From Flavobacteriales bacterium (GTDB lineage: Bacteria > Bacteroidota > Bacteroidia > Flavobacteriales > Flavobacteriaceae), in assembly GCA_002705485.1 (NCBI GenBank), contig PAGT01000008.1, forward strand, positions 1-37,890: a DNA stretch of 37,890 bases, written 5' to 3'. Below the pieces are notes generated by a model. The model ran no database searches, had not been told where the DNA came from, and saw only the letters and a list, made by a program, of their open reading frames with translations. The first letter of the stretch is position 1. Every line of letters starts with the position of its first letter. Position numbers and translations under genes: made by a program. Positions 8,084 through 16,298 of this stretch are shown here, piece after piece.

Positions 8084-9169
8084 TTACTTCATCTCAACTA
8101 TCTCGACTTCAAATATTAAGTCAGATTTTGGAGGGATTGCATTTCCCCTCCCTGTTTCTCCGTAAGCCAAATAATATGGGATAAATAAAGTTGCTTTATC
8201 ACCAATGCTTAGTAAGCTTAAACCTTCTTTAAAACCTGGAATCATTGGGTCTTCAGGGCCAATTCTACATTCCAGCGGACTATATCCACCTGATTGCTTT
8301 CGTCTAACATTTACAGAGTCATATTCTTCAGCGACTTCAAATATACTTGTATCTAACAGCGATCCATCATTGAAATAAACAGCATAGTGAGCCATTATTG
8401 TTCTTTTTGGATCAACTTTTTCACCCATAGAATTATTTGTTTTAAAATACTTTAAGCCTGAATCAGTTTGGGTTGCATCAATTTTAATTTTTTCGTGTTG
8501 TTTCAGTTTAGATAACTTTAGTTCTGTGATTTTTTTCTGTTTTCTTTCCTCTTCTTTTTCATCATCTTTGAAATGATTAGCAAACACTTTTGATGCTTTG
8601 AAAGATTTTGCTTCTCTCCCAACTCTAACAATCGAAATATTTTTAATTGTGTCATTTTGTTCAATTAAATTTACAACATCCATTCCCTCAATTACTTTGC
8701 CAAATACCGAATGAACTCCATCTAGCCAAGGGGTTTCTTTGTGAGTAATAAAAAACTGACTTCCATTAGTTTTGGGACCTGCATTGGCCATTGATAAAAT
8801 ACCAGGTCCGTCATGTTTTAATTTTTCATCGAACTCATCTTTAAATTTATAACCTGGCCCTCCTTGTCCTGTTCCTTGTGGATCACCACCTTGAATCATA
8901 AAATTTTCAATTACTCTGTGAAAAACCAGACCATCATAATATTTCTTTTTCTTAAACTCTTGACTAACGCTTTTGTTAGTTCCCTCAGATAATGAGACGA
9001 AGTTTCCCACAGTTACCGGAGTTTCTTCATAGGTTAGTTTTAGCAATATTTCACCTTTATTTGTTAGCATTTTTGCATATAATCCATCAGGTAATTCAGA
9101 TTGGGAGCTTCCACAGGATATAAAAAACAACACTGTAAAACATAGAGTCACAATTAATTTATTTTTCAT
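8084..9169 (-). CDS. Dual-domain peptidyl-prolyl isomerase lipoprotein (cyclophilin + FKBP)
   Basis: Predicted outer or periplasmic membrane lipoprotein with two unrelated prolyl isomerase folds. The lipobox is FFISC with Cys19. The cyclophilin domain (about 25-190) keeps the usual catalytic set: FHR, FMIQGGD, MANAGPKTNGSQFF and W-L-D-G-V-H. A Lys/Glu-rich linker (about 200-230) leads to an FKBP domain (about 240-361) with HYAVYF, IPGFKEG and AYGETGRG...IPP; compared with FKBP12 the Phe36 position is Leu and the Trp59 position is Phe, both tolerated in active FKBPs. There is also an insertion (Ser/Arg/Gln-rich, RRKQSGGYS) before the IPGF motif. Its ATG overlaps the upstream NrnA-like stop by 4 bases. 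In flavobacteria FKBP lipoproteins such as GldI occur in similar settings; this one is larger, and I do not assign a gliding role. Confidence 0.9.
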   Translation of the reverse strand: MKNKLIVTLCFTVLFFISCGSSQSELPDGLYAKMLTNKGEILLKLTYEETPVTVGNFVSLSEGTNKSVSQEFKKKKYYDGLVFHRVIENFMIQGGDPQGTGQGGPGYKFKDEFDEKLKHDGPGILSMANAGPKTNGSQFFITHKETPWLDGVHSVFGKVIEGMDVVNLIEQNDTIKNISIVRVGREAKSFKASKVFANHFKDDEKEEERKQKKITELKLSKLKQHEKIKIDATQTDSGLKYFKTNNSMGEKVDPKRTIMAHYAVYFNDGSLLDTSIFEVAEEYDSVNVRRKQSGGYSPLECRIGPEDPMIPGFKEGLSLLSIGDKATLFIPYYLAYGETGRGNAIPPKSDLIFEVEIVEMK

Positions 9170-10185
9170 TTTGATAAATCTGTTTTATAATTTGTTAAAA
9201 TTTTTTTGAATTTATTGATTACTTCAAATATTGAACCATGATCTTTTCCTCCTGCCGCATTTTTATGTCCTCCTCCGTTAAAGTGTTTTCTAGCAAAATT
9301 GTCACATGAGAATTCACCAATGGATCTGAATGAAATTTTAATCTTTTTCTCATCATTAAAGTCTTCAATAAAGATAGTGCTAAAATTTACACCACTTAAA
9401 GATAGCCCATAATTAACAATTCCTTCCGAATCTCCCTTTTGATAATTTAATGATTCTAAATCCTTTTTTTCAAGAAACATATAAGCAGTTTTAAATTCAG
9501 AAATAATATTTAGATTTTCTAATGCTCGTCCAAGAATTTTAATCTTACTTTCTGAGGAATTATTGTATACTTTGTTATGAATACAACTTGTTTTTATCCC
9601 CATTGATATAAGATTTGACACGATATCATGAGTTCTACTTGTAACACTTGGAAATTTAAACGAGCCAGTGTCAGTCATCATACCTAAATATATACATGTT
9701 GAAATTGTTTTGTCAATTTTTTTTTCAAAACCAAGTCTCAAAAAGATTTCGTAAAGTAATTCGCATGTCGAGCTTATATTCGGATCACTAAATATAAGAT
9801 TTGCATAATCTTTGGGGTTTTGGTGGTGGTCAATTAAAATAATTTTAGCATCCGCATTGTTAATAAACTGAACCATTTCACCTGTTCTGTTTAAGTCATT
9901 AAAATCCAAAGTAAATATTAATTCAGCATTTGCAATAGCTTCACAACAATGTTTTTCATTTTGATCAAAGAATAATATTTCATTAAAACCGGGAGTCCAA
10001 CACAAAAAACTTGGAACGGAATTAGGACTAATTATTTTTGTATTGTGACCAAACTTATTCAACATGTGCATAAGACCTAAGCAACTACCAATAGCATCAC
10101 CATCAGGGTTGTAGTGAGGAATTATGGCTATGTTTTTTTTATCGATTAGTAATTCATTTAAAAGTAAAACTTTTTCATTTTTCAT
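9166..10185 (-). CDS. nrnA: DHH/DHHA1 phosphoesterase, NrnA-like oligoribonuclease/pAp phosphatase
   Basis: Manganese-dependent phosphoesterase predicted to degrade short RNAs and/or 3'-phosphoadenosine-5'-phosphate in the cytoplasm. The DHH domain shows PHYNPDGDAIGS (H24, D28, D30), LDFNDLNR, the signature IDHHQNP at about residue 120, and DTGSFKF. The DHHA1 domain ends with GGGHKNAAGG at about residues 303-312, the substrate-binding glycine loop. The length of 339 aa is typical. The ATG at 10185 precedes the usual N-terminal helix. It is first gene of a minus-strand unit with the dual prolyl isomerase and DUF3810. NrnA versus other DHH families (RecJ, GdpP) is decided by size and lack of extra domains; symbol given as family-level. 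Confidence 0.87.
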   Translation of the reverse strand: MKNEKVLLLNELLIDKKNIAIIPHYNPDGDAIGSCLGLMHMLNKFGHNTKIISPNSVPSFLCWTPGFNEILFFDQNEKHCCEAIANAELIFTLDFNDLNRTGEMVQFINNADAKIILIDHHQNPKDYANLIFSDPNISSTCELLYEIFLRLGFEKKIDKTISTCIYLGMMTDTGSFKFPSVTSRTHDIVSNLISMGIKTSCIHNKVYNNSSESKIKILGRALENLNIISEFKTAYMFLEKKDLESLNYQKGDSEGIVNYGLSLSGVNFSTIFIEDFNDEKKIKISFRSIGEFSCDNFARKHFNGGGHKNAAGGKDHGSIFEVINKFKKILTNYKTDLSK

Positions 10186-10273
10186 CTAGAGTAAAGATAA
10201 TAATTCCTGCTTCATTTTTTAACTAAAATTATGTAGGCATTTTTGTACATTTGAATAGTAGATATTTGTACTT

Positions 10274-10558
10274 GTGAAGATCAGTTTATTCAAATTAGGG
10301 AAAAATAAGCGATTTAATTATAATCCTAGATATTTTAAAGAAAAATCTATTCATAATATATATTCTTTTGATTCTGCTTATTCAAAAAACAGAAATATTA
10401 CTAGTTCAGCCGATATATCTTCACGTTGGAAGGAATCAAGATTAAATCAAAGGAATAGATCCAACAGAAAATTTTCAACAAGAATTATAATTATTGCTTT
10501 GATTTTAATAACGATTTTTTTGTATGTAATCGATTTTGATCTTTCTGTTTTTTTATAG
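10274..10558 (+). CDS. Small conserved flavobacterial membrane protein upstream of mutL
   Basis: Protein of 94 aa with a basic, polar N-terminus (KNKRFNYNPRYFKEK) and a single hydrophobic helix at about residues 69-90 near the C-terminus, so probably tail-anchored with a cytoplasmic head. I recognise the family from flavobacterial genomes, where it sits next to mutL and is sometimes named riboflavin synthase subunit beta; nothing in this sequence supports riboflavin synthesis, and that name probably came from a neighbouring ribH. The start is GTG at 10274, which keeps the family-like beginning before KNKRFNY. It ends 3 bases before the mutL ATG, so it is first gene of the mutL run. Function unknown. 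Confidence 0.75.
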   Translation: MKISLFKLGKNKRFNYNPRYFKEKSIHNIYSFDSAYSKNRNITSSADISSRWKESRLNQRNRSNRKFSTRIIIIALILITIFLYVIDFDLSVFL

Positions 10559-10561
10559 TCA

Positions 10562-12319
10562 ATGAGTTCCATAATCAAATTGTTACCTGAAAATGTTGCA
10601 AACCAAATTGCTGCTGGCGAGGTTGTACAGCGTCCTTCCTCAGTTGTTAAGGAGCTATTAGAAAATTCTGTTGATGCAGGTTCAAGTAATATTAAATTGA
10701 TAATTAAAGATGCTGGTAAAACATTAATTCAGGTGATTGATGATGGTTTAGGAATGAATATAAATGACTTAAACCTATGCTTTTTAAGACATGCAACATC
10801 AAAAATTAAAAAATCAAAAGATCTATTTAATCTTAAATCAATGGGTTTCAGAGGAGAAGCTCTTTCTAGCATCGCATCTGTATCACATATGACAGTAATT
10901 TCCAACCAGAATGTTAAGAATGATTTGGGACATAAAATTATAATTAAAAGCGGAAGGAAGGTTGATGTTGAGGAGACATTGATTAAAAAAGGGACTTCTG
11001 TCTCAGTTGAAAATTTATTTTTCAACATTCCAGCTCGAAGAAATTTTTTAAAGTCTGATAATGTTGAGCTCCGTCATATAATTGATGAGTTTCATAGGGT
11101 TTCATTGATAAATCACAATATTAATTTTACTTTTATAAATAATGGAAACGAGATATTTAATTTAAAAAAATCCATTTTTAAGGAAAGGATCATTAGAGTC
11201 TTTGGAAAATCTGTTAATGAAAAACTAGTCCCAATTAGAGAAATCACTGATTTTGTCAAAATAAATGGCTTTATATTTAAACCAGAGTTTTCCAGAAAAA
11301 CAAAAAGCACTCAATTTTTTTTTGTAAATAATAGGTTTGTTAAAAATCAACATTTAAATCATGCTATTAAGTCAGCTTATGAAGGGTTGATAAATGAAAA
11401 ATATTTTCCATCTTATTTTTTAAGTTTTAGTTTACCGAAAAACACGATTGATGTTAATATTCATCCCAACAAAACTGAAATTAGGTTTGAAAATGATCAA
11501 TCTATATATGCAGTTCTAAAGTCATCAATTAAACATGCATTAGGACAATTTAATATATCTCCTTCGATTGATTTTGACAACGGTGTAAAGTATGATACCC
11601 CCTACAGTTATAAGGACAAACCTCCAATGATTCCAAAAATAGGAATAAATAGACTTTACAATCCATTTGAAACAGAGAAAATAATTGATTTAAAACATTC
11701 TGATTTAAATGAATATAATTTAAATGAACAATTAAATTTTTCAGAAAACTATATTTCATTTCCATCTTTTCAAATTAACAATAAGTATATTATTTCTAAA
11801 AATTCATCAGGATTGGTTATTATTGATCAAAATCGCGCTCATCAACGCATTTTATACGAAAAATTTTTAATGGAATTTTGCACTGACTCGAAAGCTTCTC
11901 AAGGCCTTATTTTTCCAATAAAATTAGATCTAAGTAAAAAAGAAATAATAATTATAAAGGAAATTGAAGCGAGTTTAATTAATGTAGGTTTTGAATTTAG
12001 TAAATTTTCTGATGCAGAAATCGAACTTTCGTCTTTTAACCCAATTTTTTCCCAAGAGAAGATCGAAGCTTTTTTTACTGAAATTATTCAAAACCATGAA
12101 AAGGGATTGAGAAAAGTAAGTTCAAGTTTAAACGATTATTTGGCAAAAATTTTTTCAAGGTCTCATTGTGTAAAAAGAAACAAAATTTTAGATTCAGTGG
12201 AGCAACAATCATTAATCAACGATCTTTTTGCATGTAAGGAACCTAATATCTCACCCTTCAATAAAATAATTTTCAAAGTAATACCTTTGGATTCAATTGA
12301 CAATAAAGTTTTGAAATGA
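10562..12319 (+). CDS. mutL: DNA mismatch repair protein MutL (endonuclease site degenerate)
   Basis: GHKL-ATPase that links MutS mismatch recognition to downstream repair. The N-terminal ATPase carries ANQIAAGEVV, the Mg/ATP motif ELLENSVDAG, DDGLGM and GFRGEAL (95-101), then NNRFVKN and VNIHPNKTEIRF. The C-terminal dimerisation domain is recognisable, but the endonuclease motif DQHAxxE reads DQNRAHQ (422-428), and the downstream CPHGRP-type metal ligands are replaced by SPFNKI (564-569). All four ligand positions known from B. subtilis MutL (His464, Glu468, Cys604, His606) therefore appear lost. The length of 585 aa is near normal. It lies 3 bases after the small membrane gene, and its stop overlaps the first rhomboid start (ATGA). 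Mismatch repair is near certain; nicking activity by this subunit is doubtful. Confidence 0.95.
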   Translation: MSSIIKLLPENVANQIAAGEVVQRPSSVVKELLENSVDAGSSNIKLIIKDAGKTLIQVIDDGLGMNINDLNLCFLRHATSKIKKSKDLFNLKSMGFRGEALSSIASVSHMTVISNQNVKNDLGHKIIIKSGRKVDVEETLIKKGTSVSVENLFFNIPARRNFLKSDNVELRHIIDEFHRVSLINHNINFTFINNGNEIFNLKKSIFKERIIRVFGKSVNEKLVPIREITDFVKINGFIFKPEFSRKTKSTQFFFVNNRFVKNQHLNHAIKSAYEGLINEKYFPSYFLSFSLPKNTIDVNIHPNKTEIRFENDQSIYAVLKSSIKHALGQFNISPSIDFDNGVKYDTPYSYKDKPPMIPKIGINRLYNPFETEKIIDLKHSDLNEYNLNEQLNFSENYISFPSFQINNKYIISKNSSGLVIIDQNRAHQRILYEKFLMEFCTDSKASQGLIFPIKLDLSKKEIIIIKEIEASLINVGFEFSKFSDAEIELSSFNPIFSQEKIEAFFTEIIQNHEKGLRKVSSSLNDYLAKIFSRSHCVKRNKILDSVEQQSLINDLFACKEPNISPFNKIIFKVIPLDSIDNKVLK

Positions 12320-13053
12320 ATAATATACCCGAAACAATCAAACAACTTTTGATTATTAATGTTTTGTTTTTTATTGGTTCTCAATTTCTTGGCAATTTTG
12401 CCAATGATCTTTTGGCTTTACACTACTTTAAAAATGAAAAGTTTATTTATAGTCAGATGATCACTCACATGTTTATGCACGGAAACTTTTATCATATCCT
12501 ATTCAATATGTTTGGGTTATATATGTTTGGTTCTCCTCTTGAAAGAATGTGGGGAAAGAAAAAATTTCTTTTTTTTTATTTTTCATCAGGACTTGGCGCT
12601 GCTGCTTTGCAACTTTTATTTTATCACTATCAAATTTCCTCTGTTTTTTCAGCTTTAGAAATGAATGGAATCTCTGAATCTAGTTTTCAAAACCTCTTGA
12701 ATACCGGCTCGTACAACACCTCAATGTTACAATACGTGGGTGAAGAGAGATTGGCATCTGCCTACACTTCATTCAATTCTTCAATGGTTGGTGCTTCTGG
12801 AGCTATATATGGAATTCTTGTTGCATTTGCATACACATTTCCAAATTCGGAGTTAATGCTACTCTTTCCTCCAATTCCAATTAAGGCAAAATTTTTGGTT
12901 CCTGGGTTAATTCTATTAGATGTTTTCTTTGGTTTTTCCTCGTTTTCCCTTGGTCCAATAGCTCACTTTGCCCATTTGGGCGGTGCAATTATTGGTTTTA
13001 TAATGGTATATTACTGGAAAAAAAATCAATTTAATGACAAAAGATGGAATTAG
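12316..13053 (+). CDS. Rhomboid family intramembrane serine protease (first of pair)
   Basis: Polytopic inner-membrane serine protease of 245 aa that would cut transmembrane helices of other proteins. It shows HGNFYHILFNMFGLYMFG (the His/Asn loop-helix motif), the nucleophile Ser161 in GASGAIYG, and the catalytic His220 in HFAHLGGAIIGF. About six hydrophobic segments fit the basic rhomboid core. A loop of ~45 residues with Ser/Asn-rich sequence (about 105-150) precedes the active-site helix. Its ATG lies in the mutL stop (4-base overlap), and its end overlaps the second rhomboid by 10 bases. Substrates unknown. Confidence 0.92.
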   Translation: MNNIPETIKQLLIINVLFFIGSQFLGNFANDLLALHYFKNEKFIYSQMITHMFMHGNFYHILFNMFGLYMFGSPLERMWGKKKFLFFYFSSGLGAAALQLLFYHYQISSVFSALEMNGISESSFQNLLNTGSYNTSMLQYVGEERLASAYTSFNSSMVGASGAIYGILVAFAYTFPNSELMLLFPPIPIKAKFLVPGLILLDVFFGFSSFSLGPIAHFAHLGGAIIGFIMVYYWKKNQFNDKRWN

Positions 13054-13904
13054 TCGAAAAGTTTAAAATAAAGTACAGTTATCTAGACGTTTTAAGTAAA
13101 ATTATAGTTTGGATGGTTGTATGTTTTGTTCTCCCATTTTTAATAAATACAATTCTTTTTTTATTCAATATTAAATCTTTTTCTATAATCGAATATTTTC
13201 ATGTTTCAGCCGACTTTTTTGAATTAGTTTATAAGCCTTGGTCTTTAATTACTTATGGATTTTTTCATGCAGGGATTTGGCATCTTTTGGGAAATATGTT
13301 GATCTTATATTATTCTGGAAGAATTGTTCTTGATTTATTTGGTGATCAAAAGTTTTTAAAAATATTTTTCATAGGTCTTTTGTTCGGTTCCGTAACTTAC
13401 TTGTTGAGCTATAATATTTTTCCAGTTTTTAGTGGAATTAAACCTCCAATGATTGGTGCATCTGCTGGTGCAATGGCAATGTTTGTTTTTTTATCATCTC
13501 ATAATCCTAATCTAACTTTTAGATTAATTTTTTTTGATGTCAAAATTGTTTATATCGCCTGTTTTTTAATTTTATCTGACATTATCCAAATTCCTGCTGG
13601 AAACTCTGGAGGACATTTGGCTCATCTTGGAGGTGCATTTTGGGGATACTATTACAATAAACAGTTACAAAATGGCAATAATCCTGGAGATTGGATTTTA
13701 AGTTTCTTTGAGTATTTGAAAAGTTTTTTTAAGAATAAGCCTAAAATAAAAAAAGTTTATAAAAATCAATCTAACGCTACACAAAAACAAAAAAAAGTAG
13801 ATCAACGAAAAATTGATGAGATATTAGACAAAATAAGCAAGTCTGGCTATGATAGTTTGAGTAAAAGTGAAAAAGAAACACTTTTTAAAGCTGGCGATAA
13901 TTGA
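13044..13904 (+). CDS. Rhomboid family intramembrane serine protease with C-terminal tail (second of pair)
   Basis: Second rhomboid, 286 aa, clearly divergent from its neighbour. It has HAGIWHLLGNMLILYYSG, Ser140 in GASAGAMAM and His194 in HLAHLGGAFWGYY, so the catalytic dyad is intact. After the last membrane helix there is a Lys-rich cytosolic tail (about 225-286) ending in a small helical motif (KIDEILDKISKSGYDSLS), which I recall as the short C-terminal domain often attached to flavobacterial rhomboids (DUF6576-like; not certain). The ATG overlaps the preceding rhomboid, and the TGA overlaps the TTG of the next gene, so translation is probably coupled through the run. Confidence 0.92.
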   Translation: MELVEKFKIKYSYLDVLSKIIVWMVVCFVLPFLINTILFLFNIKSFSIIEYFHVSADFFELVYKPWSLITYGFFHAGIWHLLGNMLILYYSGRIVLDLFGDQKFLKIFFIGLLFGSVTYLLSYNIFPVFSGIKPPMIGASAGAMAMFVFLSSHNPNLTFRLIFFDVKIVYIACFLILSDIIQIPAGNSGGHLAHLGGAFWGYYYNKQLQNGNNPGDWILSFFEYLKSFFKNKPKIKKVYKNQSNATQKQKKVDQRKIDEILDKISKSGYDSLSKSEKETLFKAGDN

Positions 13905-14917
13905 AAAAATTAAATATAACAAATTTGTGGTTTGAAAAAGCTTTGTTTTTTTTTAATACTGTCAATACAATATTTCTGTTTTTATGTTTTGTTTTGTGTT
14001 TTTTTTACAATCCATTACTATCGTCAATTTCATTTTTAACTTTTTTATTCCCACTTTTTTACCTAATAAATTTTGTTTTTTTAATTTATTGGATTTTAAA
14101 ACTTGATTTCAGATTCTTATTGTCTTTATTAATATTTGCTTTCCTGCAAATCAATTCATTTTCAATTTTCAATTTCAAAAAAGAGATTAAAGAAAATAAT
14201 CAAAATTTTCACGTGATGAGTTTTAATGCGCGACTATTCAATCACTATAAATGGATAGATAACGAAAATATCCCTAGTGAAATTAAGCGTTTTTTTAGTT
14301 TTGAGAATCCAGATTTAATTGCTATTCAAGAATATCACAGGGATTATCAGTTTGTTACAAGTGATTTTAAATATAAATATGTTTATTTCAGTGGAAGTAA
14401 TTCTGGAAAGTCAATTCACACTAATAAAGAAATAGTTGGCAGGGGAGTTGTTGATTTTGAAAATTCAGATTCTAACGCAATTTTCGTTGATATTGTTCAT
14501 AAGAATGATACAATAAGAGTTTTTAATGCTCATTTCGAATCTTTTAAACTTAATGTACCAACTCTTAAGGCCGATATATATTCCTTAAAAACCTTTCTAA
14601 CTAAAACCAAAATTGCTTATGAGGCCCAAGAAAAGCAACTAAACACATTGATTAACCAAATGGGTAAGTCGCCCTATGACGTTATTTTGGCCATTGATTT
14701 AAATAACACGCCAAACTCATATGTTTATAGGAAAATAAAAAACAAGTATGATGATGTTTTTGATTTGAAAGGAAGTGGTTTTGGTTCAACATATAATTTT
14801 AATTATTTGCCGTTAAGGATTGATTATATCTTTGTTTCAAAATCCATTTTTCCTAAAAAATTTAAGATTTATAAAGATAGATTTTCTGACCATAGACCTA
14901 TTAGCGCTTTTTTCTAA
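13901..14917 (+). CDS. Membrane-anchored endonuclease/exonuclease/phosphatase (EEP) family protein
   Basis: Predicted metal-dependent phosphoesterase with a membrane anchor. The first ~95 residues hold three hydrophobic helices; the rest is an EEP fold with MSFNARLFN (Asn ligand), IAIQEYH (Glu ligand), VFNAHFES, AIDLNNTPNS (the DxN pair) and the terminal SDHRP (Asp-His). The start is TTG at 13901, overlapping the rhomboid TGA as TTGA; the next in-frame Met would remove the membrane region. The substrate cannot be told: EEP members cut DNA, phosphoinositides or sphingolipids, and the domain probably faces the periplasm given the anchor. It is last gene of the mutL-rhomboid run. Confidence 0.88.
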   Translation: MKKLNITNLWFEKALFFFNTVNTIFLFLCFVLCFFYNPLLSSISFLTFLFPLFYLINFVFLIYWILKLDFRFLLSLLIFAFLQINSFSIFNFKKEIKENNQNFHVMSFNARLFNHYKWIDNENIPSEIKRFFSFENPDLIAIQEYHRDYQFVTSDFKYKYVYFSGSNSGKSIHTNKEIVGRGVVDFENSDSNAIFVDIVHKNDTIRVFNAHFESFKLNVPTLKADIYSLKTFLTKTKIAYEAQEKQLNTLINQMGKSPYDVILAIDLNNTPNSYVYRKIKNKYDDVFDLKGSGFGSTYNFNYLPLRIDYIFVSKSIFPKKFKIYKDRFSDHRPISAFF

Positions 14918-14970
14918 TAATTAAACTAAAGGTTTAATAAAAAATATTTAAAATACTGGTTACTAATGTA

Positions 14971-15507
14971 TTAAAAATAAAAAAATGTCATACAGCATCC
15001 ACCATAATTTCTGGTTTCATAAAAATTTTGTTGGTCCTTTAATGATATTTTTTTCGAGTGTTCAATTACAAGGCATCCTCCTTTATTTAAAATACTTTTT
15101 TTAAATATGACGTTAATTAATTTTTCATAATCATTCATATTAAATGAGTAAGGGGGATCTGCAAAAATGATATCATAATTGAATTTTGTGTTTTTTAAAA
15201 AAGTAAATACATCTTTTTTTAAAACTTTTAAATTTAATTTCAATTCATTTGATTTTGTTTTTATGAATTCAACACACTTTTTATTTATCTCTACAGCTGT
15301 AACTTCTTTGCATCCTCTTGAAAAAAACTCATAACTTAAATTACCAGATCCAGAGAATAAATCAATAATTTTTATTGAAGATATTTCATATTTAAAATTG
15401 AGAATATTCATTAATGATTCCTTACTCATGTCAGTAGTGGGTCTAACTAACAAGTTTCTAGGTAAGATAATTTTTCTACCTTTATGAATTCCTGAAATTA
15501 TGCGCAT
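14971..15507 (-). CDS. rsmD: 16S rRNA (guanine(966)-N2)-methyltransferase RsmD
   Basis: SAM-dependent methyltransferase that makes m2G966 in 16S rRNA of the small subunit. The family start MRIISGIHKGRKI is followed by RPTTDMSKESLMNIL, the SAM loop DLFSGSGNLSYEF (from Asp49) and the catalytic DPPYSF at about residue 117. The length of 178 aa is normal. The ATG overlaps the end of the DUF3822 gene by 10 bases, so it is last in the three-gene minus unit. It converges on the EEP gene with a 53-base gap, the only convergent pair here that does not overlap. Confidence 0.93.
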   Translation of the reverse strand: MRIISGIHKGRKIILPRNLLVRPTTDMSKESLMNILNFKYEISSIKIIDLFSGSGNLSYEFFSRGCKEVTAVEINKKCVEFIKTKSNELKLNLKVLKKDVFTFLKNTKFNYDIIFADPPYSFNMNDYEKLINVIFKKSILNKGGCLVIEHSKKISLKDQQNFYETRNYGGCCMTFFYF

Positions 15508-16298
15508 AACATCACAGAATCTATATTCTTAATTCCAGAGGAAATTAATATTTCTTGTTTTGAAATACTGATTTTGGGATGAAAGCTTTTAAGAAATACA
15601 AAAACATCATCATTTTCTTCTATTTTTCCAGAGAGTAAAAAGTGTGTTTTCTCTAGTTTTAATTTGTTTTCCTGAAATGTTGACAATATAAAGTATAAGA
15701 CATCTTCTTTTGTCTGAATATCAAAAGAATTGTAAAACATCAATTTTTTATTTTTAAATATCACAATGTCAAAACAATTTTCTCTAAAATTTAAATTTGC
15801 AGAGTTTTTAACTTTTTGAGAGTATTTGACTCCCTCTTTGATAAACAGTGTAGAGTAATGGAAATAATTAAATGCTCCAAAATTATCAAACAAATAATTA
15901 TTTACGTTGGTGTATGGTAAATAAACATTGACACCATCAATTTCCTCAATATTGTCGAATGATGCAGAGTCATTTTTTATAAGTCTTACATTGTATTTGA
16001 GGTATTCTAAACATAGTTTTTTATCAAAAAGGCTTTTAGGAACCAAAGTTGATAAATTATTATCTACTATAAGTTTAACCTTAAATACATTTCTAAAATC
16101 TTTCAGAAATTTTTTTAGTCTTATTTCCAATTCTTTGGCAATCTCATTTTCATTTAAAGGATTATCGAAATTAACATCATAAAAATCTATGATATCTTTG
16201 TCTACAGGATTTTCCAAAACAAAGGAAAATTGTTTTGTACCTATTTTAAGAATTAATGAGTTGCTCGGTTCTATTTTTTTAATTTCTCGCGATGGCAT
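15498..16298 (-). CDS. DUF3822 family protein (ASKHA/PilM-like fold suspected)
   Basis: Soluble Bacteroidota protein of unknown function, 266 aa from the chosen start. Two beta-hairpin-like modules, LILKIGTKQFSFVL near the N-terminus and FDIVIFKNKKLMFYNSF near residue 185, each followed by helix-rich parts and then THFLLSGKI, look like the paired subdomains of an actin/ASKHA fold such as PilM or GspL; this is my reading, not a search result. I chose the ATG at 16298 because the frame could also open at 16337, but that would overlap the upstream gene by 59 bases and add residues not typical of the family. It sits between a pseudopilin-like gene and rsmD, with overlaps on both sides. Confidence 0.8.
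   Translation of the reverse strand: MPSREIKKIEPSNSLILKIGTKQFSFVLENPVDKDIIDFYDVNFDNPLNENEIAKELEIRLKKFLKDFRNVFKVKLIVDNNLSTLVPKSLFDKKLCLEYLKYNVRLIKNDSASFDNIEEIDGVNVYLPYTNVNNYLFDNFGAFNYFHYSTLFIKEGVKYSQKVKNSANLNFRENCFDIVIFKNKKLMFYNSFDIQTKEDVLYFILSTFQENKLKLEKTHFLLSGKIEENDDVFVFLKSFHPKISISKQEILISSGIKNIDSVMLCA

Noticed and set aside
10245..10271. GTACA...TGTAC inverted repeat before the small membrane gene
   Set aside because: Only five bases pair and the spacer is 17 bases, so a chance match is likely.
14920..14938. Inverted repeat ATTAAAC/GTTTAAT between EEP and rsmD as a terminator
   Set aside because: The 7-bp stem is weak and no T-run follows on either strand.
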